Both the position numbers and the translations under genes were made by a program. 64,000 nt of DNA from Ruegeria meonggei (GTDB lineage: Bacteria > Pseudomonadota > Alphaproteobacteria > Rhodobacterales > Rhodobacteraceae). The stretch covers positions 248,001-312,000 of the forward strand of contig NZ_FWFP01000005.1 of the NCBI RefSeq assembly GCF_900172215.1, read 5' to 3'. Positions 44,386 to 53,021 of this stretch are shown here, piece by piece (the stretch's first letter is position 1; each line of letters begins with the position of its first letter). The notes below the pieces were generated by a model. That model worked only from the letters and a program-made list of their open reading frames with translations, was not told where the DNA came from and searched no databases.

Positions 44386-44673
44386 TCAGACGAAATAGCC
44401 CACATTGTTGATCAGGATGATCCGCAGCGCATAGACGCCGATCAAAACCACCAGAGGCGTCAGATCCAGCCCGCCCATGTTGGGCAGAACCCGCCGGATC
44501 GGGCCGTAGATCGGTTCCAGAATGCGGTTCAGACCGTACCAGATTTGCGCGACCAGTTGTTGATGCAGGTTGAGCACCTGAAAGTTGATCAGCCAACTCA
44601 TGATCACATGGGCCAGAATGATGAACCAGACAATGTCCAGGATCAGCAGCAGAATTTGGATCAGCGACAGCAT
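44386..44673 (-). CDS. YggT-family membrane protein
   Basis: 95 residues from ATG 44673 (GGAGG precedes it closely). Two membrane helices with the YggT signature: LILDIVWFIILAHVIMSWL and the second helix LVVLIGVYALRIIL, with the family motif RILEPIYGPIRRVLPNMGGLDLTPLVV between them. Linked to envelope or osmotic functions and often near proline-biosynthesis genes in other bacteria. Function unsettled. Confidence 0.92.
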   Translation of the reverse strand: MLSLIQILLLILDIVWFIILAHVIMSWLINFQVLNLHQQLVAQIWYGLNRILEPIYGPIRRVLPNMGGLDLTPLVVLIGVYALRIILINNVGYFV

Positions 44674-44803
44674 GGGGCCTCCGGATTTCACATTTGCTGA
44701 GACCTAAGCACCCCTGCGGTAAAGAGCAAGCCCGCACCAACAGAACGCTTGCGAATTGGCCCAAAGCCTCGTCATATGAAAGCAACAATAAACAGAGGCA
44801 GTG

Positions 44804-46171
44804 ATGGCAGAGATTTCCAAGCGCAGGCGCATCTGGGGCTGGTGGTTTTTCGACTGGGCCAGTCAGCCCTATCATTCGCTTTTGGTCACTTTTGTCTTTG
44901 GGCCCTACTTCGCCGGGGTTGCCGCCGGGTATTATGCCAATACTGGTCTGGACGCGCAGGCGGCGGCCGCGCAGGCACAAACGGTCTGGGCGAATTGCCT
45001 GACCATCACCGGGTTGATCATCGCCTTTGGCGCGCCCTTGTTGGGGGCGATGGCGGACGTGTCGGGGCGGCGTATCCCCTGGATATTTGCCTTTTCAGTG
45101 ATGTATGCCGTGGGCTCGGCGGCGCTGTGGTACACGTTGCCCGATGGGTCAAACATGTGGCTGATGTTGTCGGCCTTTGGTCTGGGTTTTGTGGGTGCGG
45201 AATACGCGTTGATCTTCATCAACTCGCAACTGCCCGAGCTGGGTGATGATGACGAAGTAGGCGAGATTTCGGGTTCAGGCTTTGCTTTTGGGTACTTTGG
45301 CGGCCTGATCTCGTTGGCGATTATGCTGGCGCTGTTTGTCGAACAGCCCAATGGCAAGACGCTGATCGGGATGGATCCGATATTCGGCCTGGACGCCGCT
45401 ATGCGAGAGGGCACCCGCTTTGTTGGGCCGTTCACGGCCGGATGGTTCATCCTGTTCATGGTGCCCTATTTTCTGTGGGTTCGCGATGATCCGGATACGA
45501 ACAAACAGGGCAGTTTGCGCGCGGCGTTGGGTCTGTTGGCCAAATCAGTGTCGGACCTGCGCCACCGGATTAGCCTGGCAAGCTATCTGGGGTCCTCCAT
45601 GTTCTACCGCGATGCGCTGAACGGGCTGTACAGTTTCGGCGGCGTCTATGCAGCGCTGGTGTTGGAATGGGACTTGATCAAGATCGGTGTGTTCGGGATT
45701 GTCAGCGTTCTGGCGTCGGCCATCTTTGCGTGGATCGGGGGTAAGCTGGATCGCAAACACGGCCCTAAACCGGTCATTCTGGTGGCGATCTGGGTGCTGA
45801 TCTTTGTCTGTGTGACCGTTGTGTCGATGGACCGGACGCAAGTTTACGGGATCGCCCTGCCGGATGGGTCCGGTCTGCCGGATCTGGTGTTTTTCGGGTG
45901 CGGTGTTCTGATTGGCGGTATGGGCGGCATCCTACAATCCGCCAGCCGATCGCTGATGGTGCGCCATACCGACCCCAAGGCCCCGGTCGAAAGCTTTGGT
46001 CTTTATGGCCTGTCGGGTCGTGCCACCGCTTTTGCTGCGCCACTGTTGATCGGTATTGCCACAGCCGTGACCGGCAGTGCACGTCTGGGGGTGTCACCGA
46101 TCATTCTGTTGTTTATTGTGGGATTAATCCTGATGCGCTGGGTGAAACCGGAAGGGGATCAGAGCAGATGA
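44804..46171 (+). CDS. MFS transporter, UMF1 (Atg22-like) family
   Basis: 455 residues with about 12 helices. N-terminal signature WGWWFFDWASQPYHSLLVTFVFGPYF is characteristic of the UMF1/Atg22 family. Central loop about 170-245 is long. The C-terminal half has GGMGGILQSASRSLMVRHTDPKAPVESFGLYGLSGRATAF. Related Atg22 exports vacuolar amino acids in fungi; the bacterial substrate is unknown. The stop overlaps the mepA start by ATGA, and the phytase-like gene follows, so these three are co-transcribed. Confidence 0.9.
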   Translation: MAEISKRRRIWGWWFFDWASQPYHSLLVTFVFGPYFAGVAAGYYANTGLDAQAAAAQAQTVWANCLTITGLIIAFGAPLLGAMADVSGRRIPWIFAFSVMYAVGSAALWYTLPDGSNMWLMLSAFGLGFVGAEYALIFINSQLPELGDDDEVGEISGSGFAFGYFGGLISLAIMLALFVEQPNGKTLIGMDPIFGLDAAMREGTRFVGPFTAGWFILFMVPYFLWVRDDPDTNKQGSLRAALGLLAKSVSDLRHRISLASYLGSSMFYRDALNGLYSFGGVYAALVLEWDLIKIGVFGIVSVLASAIFAWIGGKLDRKHGPKPVILVAIWVLIFVCVTVVSMDRTQVYGIALPDGSGLPDLVFFGCGVLIGGMGGILQSASRSLMVRHTDPKAPVESFGLYGLSGRATAFAAPLLIGIATAVTGSARLGVSPIILLFIVGLILMRWVKPEGDQSR

Positions 46172-47031
46172 TTTTACTACGTTTTTTGGCCGTTTTGGCC
46201 GCGATCGCATGGGCAGGCACGGCTACGGCGCAACCGCTGGCCAAGCAATTGTTCGGGGCGCAAAAGCAGAACTCACAACAAAAGCCGGCCGCCTTCGGCA
46301 GTTATTCGCGCGGATGTGCGGCCGGGTCGGTGCAACTGCCCGAAACCGGACCGACATGGCAGGCCATGCGCCTGTCGCGTAATCGCAACTGGGGCCACCC
46401 CGAGGCGATTGATTATGTGCAGGACCTCAGCCGGTTTGCGTCGAAACAACCGGGATGGAATGGTCTATATATTGGGGATATTAGCCAGCCGCGCGGTGGG
46501 CCGATGACCTCAGGCCATCGCAGTCACCAGTTGGGGCTGGATATCGATATCTGGATGTTGCCCGGGGACAACATGAGGCTCAGCCGCAAAGCGCGCGAGA
46601 ATATCTCGTCCATTTCCCTGCGTCGGGCCAATGGAGCCTTTATCAACGGCAACTGGACCAAACAGCACCACGCGGTGCTGCGTGAGGCCGCCAAGGACAA
46701 GCGTGTCGCGCGGATTTTCGTGTTTCCCGGCGCCAAGGTGCAAATGTGTAACGAGGAAAAGGGAAACCGGGCCTACCTACGCAAAATCCGACCCTGGTGG
46801 GGGCATCACTATCACTTCCATGTTCGACTGAAATGCCCCAGAGGATCGCGCGGTTGCGTCAATCAGGACCCGCCGCCCAAGGGGGACGGATGTGCCGACG
46901 CGCAGCAATGGGTAAACAACATCCTTAACCCACCGCCGCCCGATCCAAACGCACCTGCGCCCAAGAAACGTCGTGAGTATCGGATGGCAGATTTGCCCCA
47001 GCAATGCGCCCAGGTCCTGCAGTCCAACTGA
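46168..47031 (+). CDS. mepA: Penicillin-insensitive murein endopeptidase MepA
   Basis: 287 residues. Signal peptide (LLRFLAVLAAIAWAGTATAQ). LAS/MepA zinc peptidase with SGHRSHQLGLDIDIW (the HxxxxxxxD zinc signature, about 111-125) and the HxH in WWGHHYHFHVRL (about 209-220). It cleaves DD-endopeptidase crosslinks in peptidoglycan. The C-terminus has Cys-containing Pro-rich spacing (PPPDPNAPAPKKRREYR). Coupled to the UMF1 gene; the next gene begins 28 bases before its stop. Confidence 0.93.
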   Translation: MILLRFLAVLAAIAWAGTATAQPLAKQLFGAQKQNSQQKPAAFGSYSRGCAAGSVQLPETGPTWQAMRLSRNRNWGHPEAIDYVQDLSRFASKQPGWNGLYIGDISQPRGGPMTSGHRSHQLGLDIDIWMLPGDNMRLSRKARENISSISLRRANGAFINGNWTKQHHAVLREAAKDKRVARIFVFPGAKVQMCNEEKGNRAYLRKIRPWWGHHYHFHVRLKCPRGSRGCVNQDPPPKGDGCADAQQWVNNILNPPPPDPNAPAPKKRREYRMADLPQQCAQVLQSN

Positions 47032-47888
47032 TCGCAGCGCTGGTTCTGGCGGGAACGGTTTGGGCGGTTGAGGTCCGGACGGCCAACCATCTGAACAGCT
47101 TTGCCTGGCGCGGCACAGCGGACTGGTTTGGCGGGTTCTCGGCGGTTCATATCTATGACGACGGTCGCCGCATGGTCGCGCTGAGCGACCGCGCGGTCCT
47201 TGTCCATGCCAGGATTGACCGGGACGAGGACTTGATCACCGGAATTCAAACCACCGGGCATTGGCCGGTTCTGTCCAGCACCGGGCAAAAATTGCCGGGC
47301 TATGTAGGCGATTCCGAGGGCATCGCTATGGCGCCAAATGGTGGGTTCTATGTGTCCTTCGAAGGAGTTCATCGCGTGGCCTATTACGCCTCACCCGGTG
47401 CAAAAGCGCGGGTGCTGCCCCGACCTGCAGCGTTCCGCGGGCTTGAGGGCAACGGCGCCTTCGAAGCGCTGGCGATTGATGGTCGCGGTCGGCTTTACAC
47501 GATGCCTGAACAAAACCGCACCGCGCAGGGTGACATCCCGGTCTATCGTTGGGATGGCCAGACATGGGCGACGCCATTTGTTCTGCCTCAACGGGGCAGA
47601 TTCCTGCCCGTGGCCGCGGATTTCGGCCCCGATGGTCGGTTTTATGTACTGGAACGGGCTTTGTCGCTGATTGGGTTCCGATCACGCCTGCGTCGTTGGC
47701 AGATCGCTGACGATGGACCGGGTGCCGAGGAGATCCTGTTCGAAACCGGCACTGGCACACATGACAACCTCGAAGGTCTGTCCGTGTGGCGCGATACACA
47801 GGGGAGGTTGCGCGGAACAATGATTTCGGATGACAACTTTCTGGCCCTGCAGCGCACTGAACTCGTGGAATATCTGCTGCCCGATTGA
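47004..47888 (+). CDS. Exported phytase-like/esterase-like protein
   Basis: 294 residues. Signal peptide (MRPGPAVQLIAALVLAGTVWA), then a beta-propeller-like chain with repeated motifs (LSDRAVLVHARIDRDEDL, DSEGIAMAPNGGFYVSFEGVHRVAYY, FEALAIDGRGRLYTMPEQ, LEGLSVWRDTQGRLRGTMISDDNF). This is the esterase-like-activity-of-phytase family. The start lies inside mepA by 28 bases, so it is translationally coupled. Likely a periplasmic phosphoesterase or lipase-like enzyme, but substrate unknown. Its stop is followed by 90 bases before yhhQ. Confidence 0.85.
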   Translation: MRPGPAVQLIAALVLAGTVWAVEVRTANHLNSFAWRGTADWFGGFSAVHIYDDGRRMVALSDRAVLVHARIDRDEDLITGIQTTGHWPVLSSTGQKLPGYVGDSEGIAMAPNGGFYVSFEGVHRVAYYASPGAKARVLPRPAAFRGLEGNGAFEALAIDGRGRLYTMPEQNRTAQGDIPVYRWDGQTWATPFVLPQRGRFLPVAADFGPDGRFYVLERALSLIGFRSRLRRWQIADDGPGAEEILFETGTGTHDNLEGLSVWRDTQGRLRGTMISDDNFLALQRTELVEYLLPD

Positions 47889-47979
47889 CAGGGCCTAAGC
47901 AAAGGTCTAAACGCACGGCTTGCCTTGGGACGGTCCCTTGGCCAAGTCGCCGCTACCTTGTCAAAACGGGCATCAAAAT

Positions 47980-48624
47980 ATGCAACGCGCTTTCATTCCC
48001 GGCATTCTTGCCATGGCCGCCATTGTTGTGGCCTCGAACATTCTGGTCCAGTTCCTGATCCTTGACGGCCTGCTGACCTGGGGTGCCTTCACCTATCCTC
48101 TGGCCTTTCTGGTCACTGACATCATGAATCGCATCTATGGCGTGGCCACCGCCCGCAAGGTCGTGTTGGCCGGGTTTGTCACCGGCATCATCTGTTCGCT
48201 GATCGGCAGCCAGATCATGCTGCAGGGGGATGGGTTCACCTATGCCGCCGTGCCGCTGCGGATCGCTGTCGCCTCGGGAACTGCGTTCTTGTTGGCACAG
48301 CTGACCGACGTCACCGTGTTCAACGCCATGCGCGGCGGTCGTTGGTGGCGTGCGCCGCTTGTCTCGACCCTGGTTGGTTCCGCACTGGACACTGCACTGT
48401 TCTTCACCATCGCCTTTTCCGCCTCGGTTGCGATCTTTGGTGCCAATGCCGACGCCGCAATCAGCTGGGCGTGGGAGCCTGTGCCCTTCATGCTGTCTGG
48501 TCCGATGGCTCCGCTGTGGGTGACGCTGGCCTTTGCCGATTGGTTGGTGAAACTATCACTGGCGCTGGTGGCGCTGATCCCCTTCAAGATGATCGTTGCC
48601 CGCCTGACCGCACAGCCGGCATAA
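47980..48624 (+). CDS. yhhQ: Queuosine precursor transporter YhhQ
   Basis: 214 residues from ATG 47980. Six hydrophobic segments; the VUT/YhhQ signature YPLAFLVTDIMNRIYGVATARKVVLAGF (about 38-65) is clear, with the later VTVFNAMRGGRWWRAPLVSTLVGSALDTALFF. It imports queuine precursors preQ0/preQ1 or queuine in bacteria that salvage queuosine. I see no preQ1 riboswitch in the 91 bases before it. The RNA element at 48660-48855 follows. Confidence 0.92.
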   Translation: MQRAFIPGILAMAAIVVASNILVQFLILDGLLTWGAFTYPLAFLVTDIMNRIYGVATARKVVLAGFVTGIICSLIGSQIMLQGDGFTYAAVPLRIAVASGTAFLLAQLTDVTVFNAMRGGRWWRAPLVSTLVGSALDTALFFTIAFSASVAIFGANADAAISWAWEPVPFMLSGPMAPLWVTLAFADWLVKLSLALVALIPFKMIVARLTAQPA

Positions 48625-48698
48625 AAAACGCTTTGAGAATGGCACAACTTGTGGCACGCTTCTTTTCAACCGCAACAGATAGAAAAGGAGGTGATCCA

Positions 48699-48755
48699 GT
48701 GTCGAGAAAGAGATTGGAGAGAGGTGTCGGAACAACCGGGGGGATCGCCCGTTAG
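48699..48755 (+). CDS. 18-residue small protein or leader peptide
   Basis: GTG frame encoding MSRKRLERGVGTTGGIAR. The AGGAGGTGATCC region ends 1 base before it, placing the SD core AGGAGG 7 bases from the start, an optimal spacing and an unusually strong match to the end of 16S rRNA. The product is basic (five Arg, one Lys). Such a strong site for so short a frame suggests a leader peptide, a dual-function RNA, or a decoy for ribosomes. No longer gene overlaps. Confidence 0.55.
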   Translation: MSRKRLERGVGTTGGIAR

Positions 48756-48825
48756 GGCAGCCCTTGGCGGAGCGCTCGCTCCGGCTGGTCGATTGATCTA
48801 ACCGACCCCACCTCCTGAACTTTCG

Positions 48826-48855
48826 AAGGGCCGTCCCGCCGGGGCGGCCCTTTTT
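48826..48855 (+). terminator. Rho-independent terminator of the small RNA element
   Basis: AGGGCCGTCCC (48827-48837), loop GCC, GGGGCGGCCCT (48841-48851) with one G-T wobble, followed by TTTTT. It ends 32 bases before the arfB start, so the element is a separate short transcript or a yhhQ trailer. Confidence 0.88.
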
Positions 48856-48886
48856 GTTTCTGCACGCCGCCTGTAAGGTCGCCAAC

Positions 48887-49306
48887 ATGTTGCGCATCAA
48901 CGACGATATCACCCTGCAAGACTGGGAACTGACCGAGAGCTTTGTGCGTTCGTCCGGTCCCGGCGGGCAGAACGTCAACAAAGTGTCCACCGCCGTGGAA
49001 TTGCGGTTCGAGGCGGCGCGCTCGCCCTCGCTGCCTGATCCGATCAAGGCGCGTCTGAAACGGCTGGCCGGGCGGCGCTGGACCAAAGAGGGCGCGATCA
49101 TCATCCAGTGCGAGGAAACCCGATCACAGGCCCGTAACCGTGAGATCGCTCGCGCCCGACTGGCCGAGCTGATCGCCCGCGCGCTGATCAAACCCAAACG
49201 GCGCATTGCCACCAAGCCTACCTATGGGTCGGTCAAGCGGCGGTTGGCGTCTAAAAAGGCGCGTTCAAACGTCAAGGCATTACGGGGCCAGGTGCCCGAA
49301 GATTGA
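48887..49306 (+). CDS. arfB: Peptidyl-tRNA hydrolase ArfB (ribosome rescue)
   Basis: 139 residues. The GGQ motif of release factors is in RSSGPGGQNVNKVSTAVELRF (about 20-40), and the C-terminal tail is strongly basic (KPKRRIATKPTYGSVKRRLASKKARSNVKALRGQ), which threads into the mRNA channel. It rescues ribosomes stalled without a stop codon, as a backup to tmRNA/SmpB (smpB lies at 52532). ATG 48887; a preceding frame from 48854 is ignored. It lies directly after the RNA element that carries an anti-SD motif. Also called YaeJ. Confidence 0.94.
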   Translation: MLRINDDITLQDWELTESFVRSSGPGGQNVNKVSTAVELRFEAARSPSLPDPIKARLKRLAGRRWTKEGAIIIQCEETRSQARNREIARARLAELIARALIKPKRRIATKPTYGSVKRRLASKKARSNVKALRGQVPED

Positions 49307-49367
49307 TCTGGTAGTTTCGCGCCGCCTTGCTACTCTGCCACGCAAAGAGGATCTAAGGGGTAAGGCC

Positions 49368-50114
49368 ATGCGGCTTGATGGAAAAACCGCGATTGTGACG
49401 GGCGGCGCATCTGGATTTGGCGCAGGTATTGCACGGAAATTCCTGACCGAAGGCGCGCGTGTCATGATTGCTGATATCAATGGCGATGCGGCCCGCGATA
49501 TGGCGACCACTCTGGGCCCGCAGGCCATCGCGCATCAAGTCGATGTGGCGGATGCTGCGTCGGTGCAGGCGATGGCAGAGGCCGTCCGCGATCAGTTTGG
49601 TTCGCTCGATATTCTGGTCAACAATGCAGGCGTCACCCATCTGCCGACCCCTTTGGAAGAAGTCAGCGAGGATGACTTCGACCGGGTGTTCAACGTGAAC
49701 ATGAAATCCGTCTACCTGACCGCTCGTGCGTTTGTCCCGCAGATGAAAGGCCGTGGCACCGGAGCGATCCTGAACGTCGCCTCAACCGCGGGTCTGTCGC
49801 CGCGCCCGAACCTGAACTGGTACAACGCCTCCAAAGGTTGGATGATCACGGCAACCAAGACAATGGCCGTGGAACTCGCGTCTTCCGGCGTGCGTGTCAA
49901 CGCGATCTGCCCGGTGGCAGGGGAAACGCCGTTGCTGAAATCCTTCATGGGTGAAGACACGCCCGAGGTTCGCGCCAAATTCCTGTCGACCATCCCGCTG
50001 GGCCGCTTCTCAACCCCCGAAGACATGGCCAACGCCGCCTGCTTTCTGTGCTCGGACGAGGCCAGCATGATCACCGGCACAGCGCTGGAGGTCGACGGTG
50101 GCCGCTGCATCTGA
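49368..50114 (+). CDS. SDR-family oxidoreductase
   Basis: 248 residues. Classical SDR with TGGASGFGAGIARKF (about 11-25), NNAGV (about 86-90), Ser in NVASTAGL (about 138-145), YNASKGW (Tyr-x-x-x-Lys, about 155-161) and ICPVAGETP. DINGD after strand 2 indicates NAD preference. Similar in style to glucose/ribitol or 3-oxoacyl-like dehydrogenases. ATG 49368 follows a purine-rich GGGGTAAGG. It stands 60 bases after arfB. Substrate unknown. Confidence 0.88.
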   Translation: MRLDGKTAIVTGGASGFGAGIARKFLTEGARVMIADINGDAARDMATTLGPQAIAHQVDVADAASVQAMAEAVRDQFGSLDILVNNAGVTHLPTPLEEVSEDDFDRVFNVNMKSVYLTARAFVPQMKGRGTGAILNVASTAGLSPRPNLNWYNASKGWMITATKTMAVELASSGVRVNAICPVAGETPLLKSFMGEDTPEVRAKFLSTIPLGRFSTPEDMANAACFLCSDEASMITGTALEVDGGRCI

Positions 50115-50195
50115 TCCGCTCTTCATCTGGCTGATAATATCCCCGCCGGAGGCAGCGCGCCCGCGCGCTTTTTCACACCAACACCCGAGATCGCA

Positions 50196-51212
50196 ATGAC
50201 CCCCGGACCCAGAAACCTGATCACCGATGTCCCCGGCCTGCGTGTCGGCAACGCACAGGACATTGCGCTGAAATCCGGCACTACGGTCCTGACCGCCGAA
50301 CACCCCTTTGTGGCGTCCGTTCACGTCATGGGCGGCGCACCCGGCACGCGAGAAACTGATCTGCTGGCCGCTGATAAAACGGTGACACAAGTTGATGCCA
50401 TTACGTTGTCCGGCGGGTCCGCCTTTGGACTGGACGCCTGTTCTGGTGTCTCGGATGGGCTACGCGCGCAAGGGCGCGGCTTTAAGGTCGGCTCCGTCAG
50501 GGTGCCGATCGTTCCGGGTGCGATCCTGTTTGATCTGCTCAATGGCGGTAATAAGGACTGGGCCGATAATCCCTATCGCGCTTTGGGGCGAACAGCGTTG
50601 GAAACCGTGGCCGTGGAGTTTGCTCTGGGCACCGCTGGTGCGGGCACGGGCGCTCTGGCGGCGATGCACAAAGGCGGGCTGGGGTCGGCTTCGCTGGTGC
50701 TGGAATCTGGTGCGACGGTGGGGGCTCTGGTCGCGGCCAATCCGCTGGGCAGTGTCACCACACCCGGCGACCGCCACTTTTGGGCGGCGCCGTTCGAGGT
50801 CGGGGGGGAATTCGGTGGGCTGGGGCCGGACCCCACCGCTGGTTTGGGTCTGCCAACCGCCAGCCGCAAGGCTCAGGCGATGCGTCCCGCCGCACCGGAC
50901 AAGACCAACACCACCATCGCCATTGTCGCCACTGACGCAAACTTGACCAAACCGCAATGTCAGCGGCTGGCCGTGGCCGCGCATGACGGTATTGCTCGCG
51001 CTGTCCTGCCTGCACACACGCCAGGGGATGGCGATCTGGTTTTTGGCGTCAGCACGGGCGCGCGGCCATTGCAGGCAGAGGCCGAGCTGGCGATGGTGGG
51101 TCACGCTGCTGCGCTGTGCCTGTCCCGGGCGATTGCGCGGGCCGTGTATCTTGCCACACCGGCGCCTGGGGATCTGTTACCATGTTGGCCCGAAGTATAT
51201 GACATAAGTTAA
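50196..51212 (+). CDS. P1-family peptidase (DmpA/NylC type)
   Basis: 338 residues. P1 (L-aminopeptidase/DmpA, 6-aminohexanoate hydrolase NylC-like) features: NLITDVPGLRVGNAQD at the start, TLSGGSAFGLDACSGVSDGL, GTAGAGTGALAAMHKGGLGSAS and the NTT motif (Asn238-Thr239-Thr240) where Ntn-type self-cleavage occurs to free the catalytic Thr239. It hydrolyses N-terminal amino acids or amide oligomers, but the substrate is unknown. No obvious ribosome site. Single gene. Confidence 0.88.
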   Translation: MTPGPRNLITDVPGLRVGNAQDIALKSGTTVLTAEHPFVASVHVMGGAPGTRETDLLAADKTVTQVDAITLSGGSAFGLDACSGVSDGLRAQGRGFKVGSVRVPIVPGAILFDLLNGGNKDWADNPYRALGRTALETVAVEFALGTAGAGTGALAAMHKGGLGSASLVLESGATVGALVAANPLGSVTTPGDRHFWAAPFEVGGEFGGLGPDPTAGLGLPTASRKAQAMRPAAPDKTNTTIAIVATDANLTKPQCQRLAVAAHDGIARAVLPAHTPGDGDLVFGVSTGARPLQAEAELAMVGHAAALCLSRAIARAVYLATPAPGDLLPCWPEVYDIS

Positions 51213-51325
51213 GGACGACCCCTAGGCCGGGGTGACACAGTGTCCTCGCGCGGCAATCTGCGCGTTGACTCTTTCTTGCGCCAAGGTTCCATTTGGTGCA
51301 GCCAATATGTATCGGAGCAAAACCT

Positions 51326-51739
51326 ATGAATCGCATCCTCGCTACCGCAATTTTGGGCCTGATGGCCATGCCTGCTTACGCCGAAGGTGATGCAGAAGCC
51401 GGGAAGAAGACCTTTAACAAATGCAAGTCCTGCCACATGATTGCTGATCCCGAAGGCGAAGTGATTGTCAAAGGTGGTAAGACCGGCCCGAATTTGTACG
51501 GCATCGATGGCCGCACCGCCGGCACCTTGGAAGGGTTCAAATATGGCGACAGCATCGTTGCAGCCGGCGAAAATGGTCTAGTTTGGGACGAGGCGACCTT
51601 TGTTGAATACGCAGTTGATCCCAAGGCGTTCCTGAAGGACTACCTCGGTGAGACTTCAGCCAAGTCCAAAATGACCTTCAAGCTGAAAAAAGGTGGTGAA
51701 GACGTCTATGCTTATATCGTCAGCGTCTCTGGCGAATAA
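51326..51739 (+). CDS. Cytochrome c2-type soluble cytochrome
   Basis: 137 residues. Signal peptide MNRILATAILGLMAMPAYA. The heme motif CKSCH (about 32-36) is in FNKCKSCHMIADPEG, and the axial Met is in KSKMTFKL near residue 116. The size and pattern (KTGPNLYGIDGRTAG) match class I c2/c-type cytochromes that carry electrons to oxidases or reaction centres. CGGAG precedes ATG 51326. Followed by a perfect 15-bp inverted repeat (51767-51799), so probably monocistronic. Confidence 0.93.
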   Translation: MNRILATAILGLMAMPAYAEGDAEAGKKTFNKCKSCHMIADPEGEVIVKGGKTGPNLYGIDGRTAGTLEGFKYGDSIVAAGENGLVWDEATFVEYAVDPKAFLKDYLGETSAKSKMTFKLKKGGEDVYAYIVSVSGE

Positions 51740-51766
51740 CGCCTGATCCCAGCTGTTCAGAAAGAC

Positions 51767-51799
51767 CACGAAAGGCCGCAGCCCCTGCGGCCTTTCGTG
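51767..51799. terminator. Perfect 15-bp stem-loop after cytochrome c gene
   Basis: CACGAAAGGCCGCAG (51767-51781), loop CCC, then the exact reverse complement (51785-51799). Only a short T-run lies inside the arm, so it would act as a terminator of moderate strength. It is also symmetric enough to stop transcription from either side. Confidence 0.7.
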
Positions 51800-51941
51800 C
51801 GATTGAAAAACGGACGGATCAACGCCACTTTGGGTCTGCGCGGCTCAGACCAGTATTCGCGCGTCTTGCCAAGCCAAGCCGATCAGGCCGCAGCTATGAA
51901 ACACCCGGCCATGCAGGCGGATCGGCAGCAGGAGATGACAG

Positions 51942-52484
51942 ATGGGAATCATGATCCCAGCCTGGGTTGATGGTGAATTGACCCCCGTAGAAAAGCTGGA
52001 AGCGCATGAAAAAGGCCTCAAGCACAAGGCAGTGTCAGTCTTTGTTGTGCGCGGCACCGAGATTTTGCTGCAACGTCGGGCCATGGGCAAATACCACACG
52101 CCGGGCCTGTGGGCGAACACCTGCTGTACCCATCCCGACTGGGGTGAGACACCATCGGAATGCGCTGTGCGTCGTTTGCATGAAGAACTGGGGATCACCG
52201 GTCTTTATCCCGAGTATCGTCACCGGCTGGAGTACCACGCCGATGTCGGCAACAACATGATCGAACATGAAGTGGTCGATGTGTTTCTGGCCCATGTTCG
52301 TGGCCCGCTCAAGATCGAGCCTAACCCGGACGAGGTCATGGATATCCGCTGGATCGATTACCACGATCTTCTGGCCGAAGTGCAGCGCCATCCGGCGCGG
52401 TTTACACCCTGGCTCAAGATTTATCTGCACAATCACGCCGACACGATTTTTGGCCCCGATTTGATCATCTCGGCCACGTCCTGA
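51942..52484 (+). CDS. idi: Isopentenyl-diphosphate delta-isomerase type 1
   Basis: 180 residues. Nudix-like type 1 IDI with [45 protein letters not shown] (the catalytic Cys in NTCCTHP, about 60-66) and the Nudix-like RRLHEELGI (catalytic Glu region). It interconverts IPP and DMAPP for isoprenoids. AGGAG precedes ATG 51942. In Rhodobacter relatives idi sits among photosynthesis genes; here no such genes are near. Confidence 0.95.
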   Translation: MGIMIPAWVDGELTPVEKLEAHEKGLKHKAVSVFVVRGTEILLQRRAMGKYHTPGLWANTCCTHPDWGETPSECAVRRLHEELGITGLYPEYRHRLEYHADVGNNMIEHEVVDVFLAHVRGPLKIEPNPDEVMDIRWIDYHDLLAEVQRHPARFTPWLKIYLHNHADTIFGPDLIISATS

Positions 52485-52531
52485 CGGCTTCGGCTTGCAA
52501 GGGCGGCCTAAGCCGCCTAAATCAACGCGTC

Positions 52532-53008
52532 ATGGCCAAGCAAAAGACAGACCCGAATTACAAAGTCATCGCCGAAAACCGGCGCGCGCGCTTCGATTAC
52601 GCAATCGAAGACGATCTCGAATGCGGCATCATGCTGGAAGGGTCCGAGGTCAAATCCCTGCGTGTGGGTGGCACGAACATCGCCGAAAGCTATGCCTCGG
52701 TCGATGACGGAGAGCTGTGGCTGGTCAACAGCTATATCGCCCCTTACGAACAAGCCAAGTCTTTCAAACACGAAGAGCGCCGCCGCCGCAAACTGCTGGT
52801 GTCGCGCAAAGAGCTGTCGAATCTGTGGAACGCGACCCAGCGCAAGGGCATGACGCTGGTGCCGCTGGTTATGTATTTCAACCACAAAGGCCTGGCCAAG
52901 ATCAAAATCGGCATCGCCAAGGGTAAGAAAAACCACGACAAACGCGAAACCCAGGCCAAGCGCGACTGGTCACGTCAGAAACAGCGGCTGATGAAGGATC
53001 ACAACTGA
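52532..53008 (+). CDS. smpB: SsrA-binding protein SmpB
   Basis: 158 residues. SmpB with [29 protein letters not shown] (about 13-41), [37 protein letters not shown] and a basic C-terminal tail that enters the ribosome ([23 protein letters not shown]). It delivers tmRNA to stalled ribosomes. The ssrA gene is not in this window. Second ribosome-rescue gene here beside arfB. Confidence 0.96.
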   Translation: MAKQKTDPNYKVIAENRRARFDYAIEDDLECGIMLEGSEVKSLRVGGTNIAESYASVDDGELWLVNSYIAPYEQAKSFKHEERRRRKLLVSRKELSNLWNATQRKGMTLVPLVMYFNHKGLAKIKIGIAKGKKNHDKRETQAKRDWSRQKQRLMKDHN

Positions 53009-53021
53009 TCCTGCGCCCGCT

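Larger units (their letters stand above)
48660..48855 (+). ncRNA. Candidate structured RNA with SD and anti-SD elements
   Basis: This stretch between yhhQ and arfB contains, in order: a purine-rich AGGAGGTGATCC (48686-48697) complementary to the 3' end of 16S rRNA, a tiny 18-codon frame, a hairpin with arms CGGAGCG (48768-48774) and CGCTCCG (48777-48783), a second stem GGTCG/CGACC (from 48787), an exposed CACCTCCT (48809-48816), and a terminator (48826-48855). CACCTCCT is an exact complement of AGGAGGTG (48686-48693), so it could hide the ribosome site, and it also resembles the anti-SD motifs of Rhodobacter CcsR-type sRNAs. Function is inferred; no homologue is recognised. Confidence 0.6.

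Noticed and set aside
47889-47979. preQ1 riboswitch in front of yhhQ
   Set aside because: No pseudoknot-like or known aptamer pattern is visible in the 91 bases.
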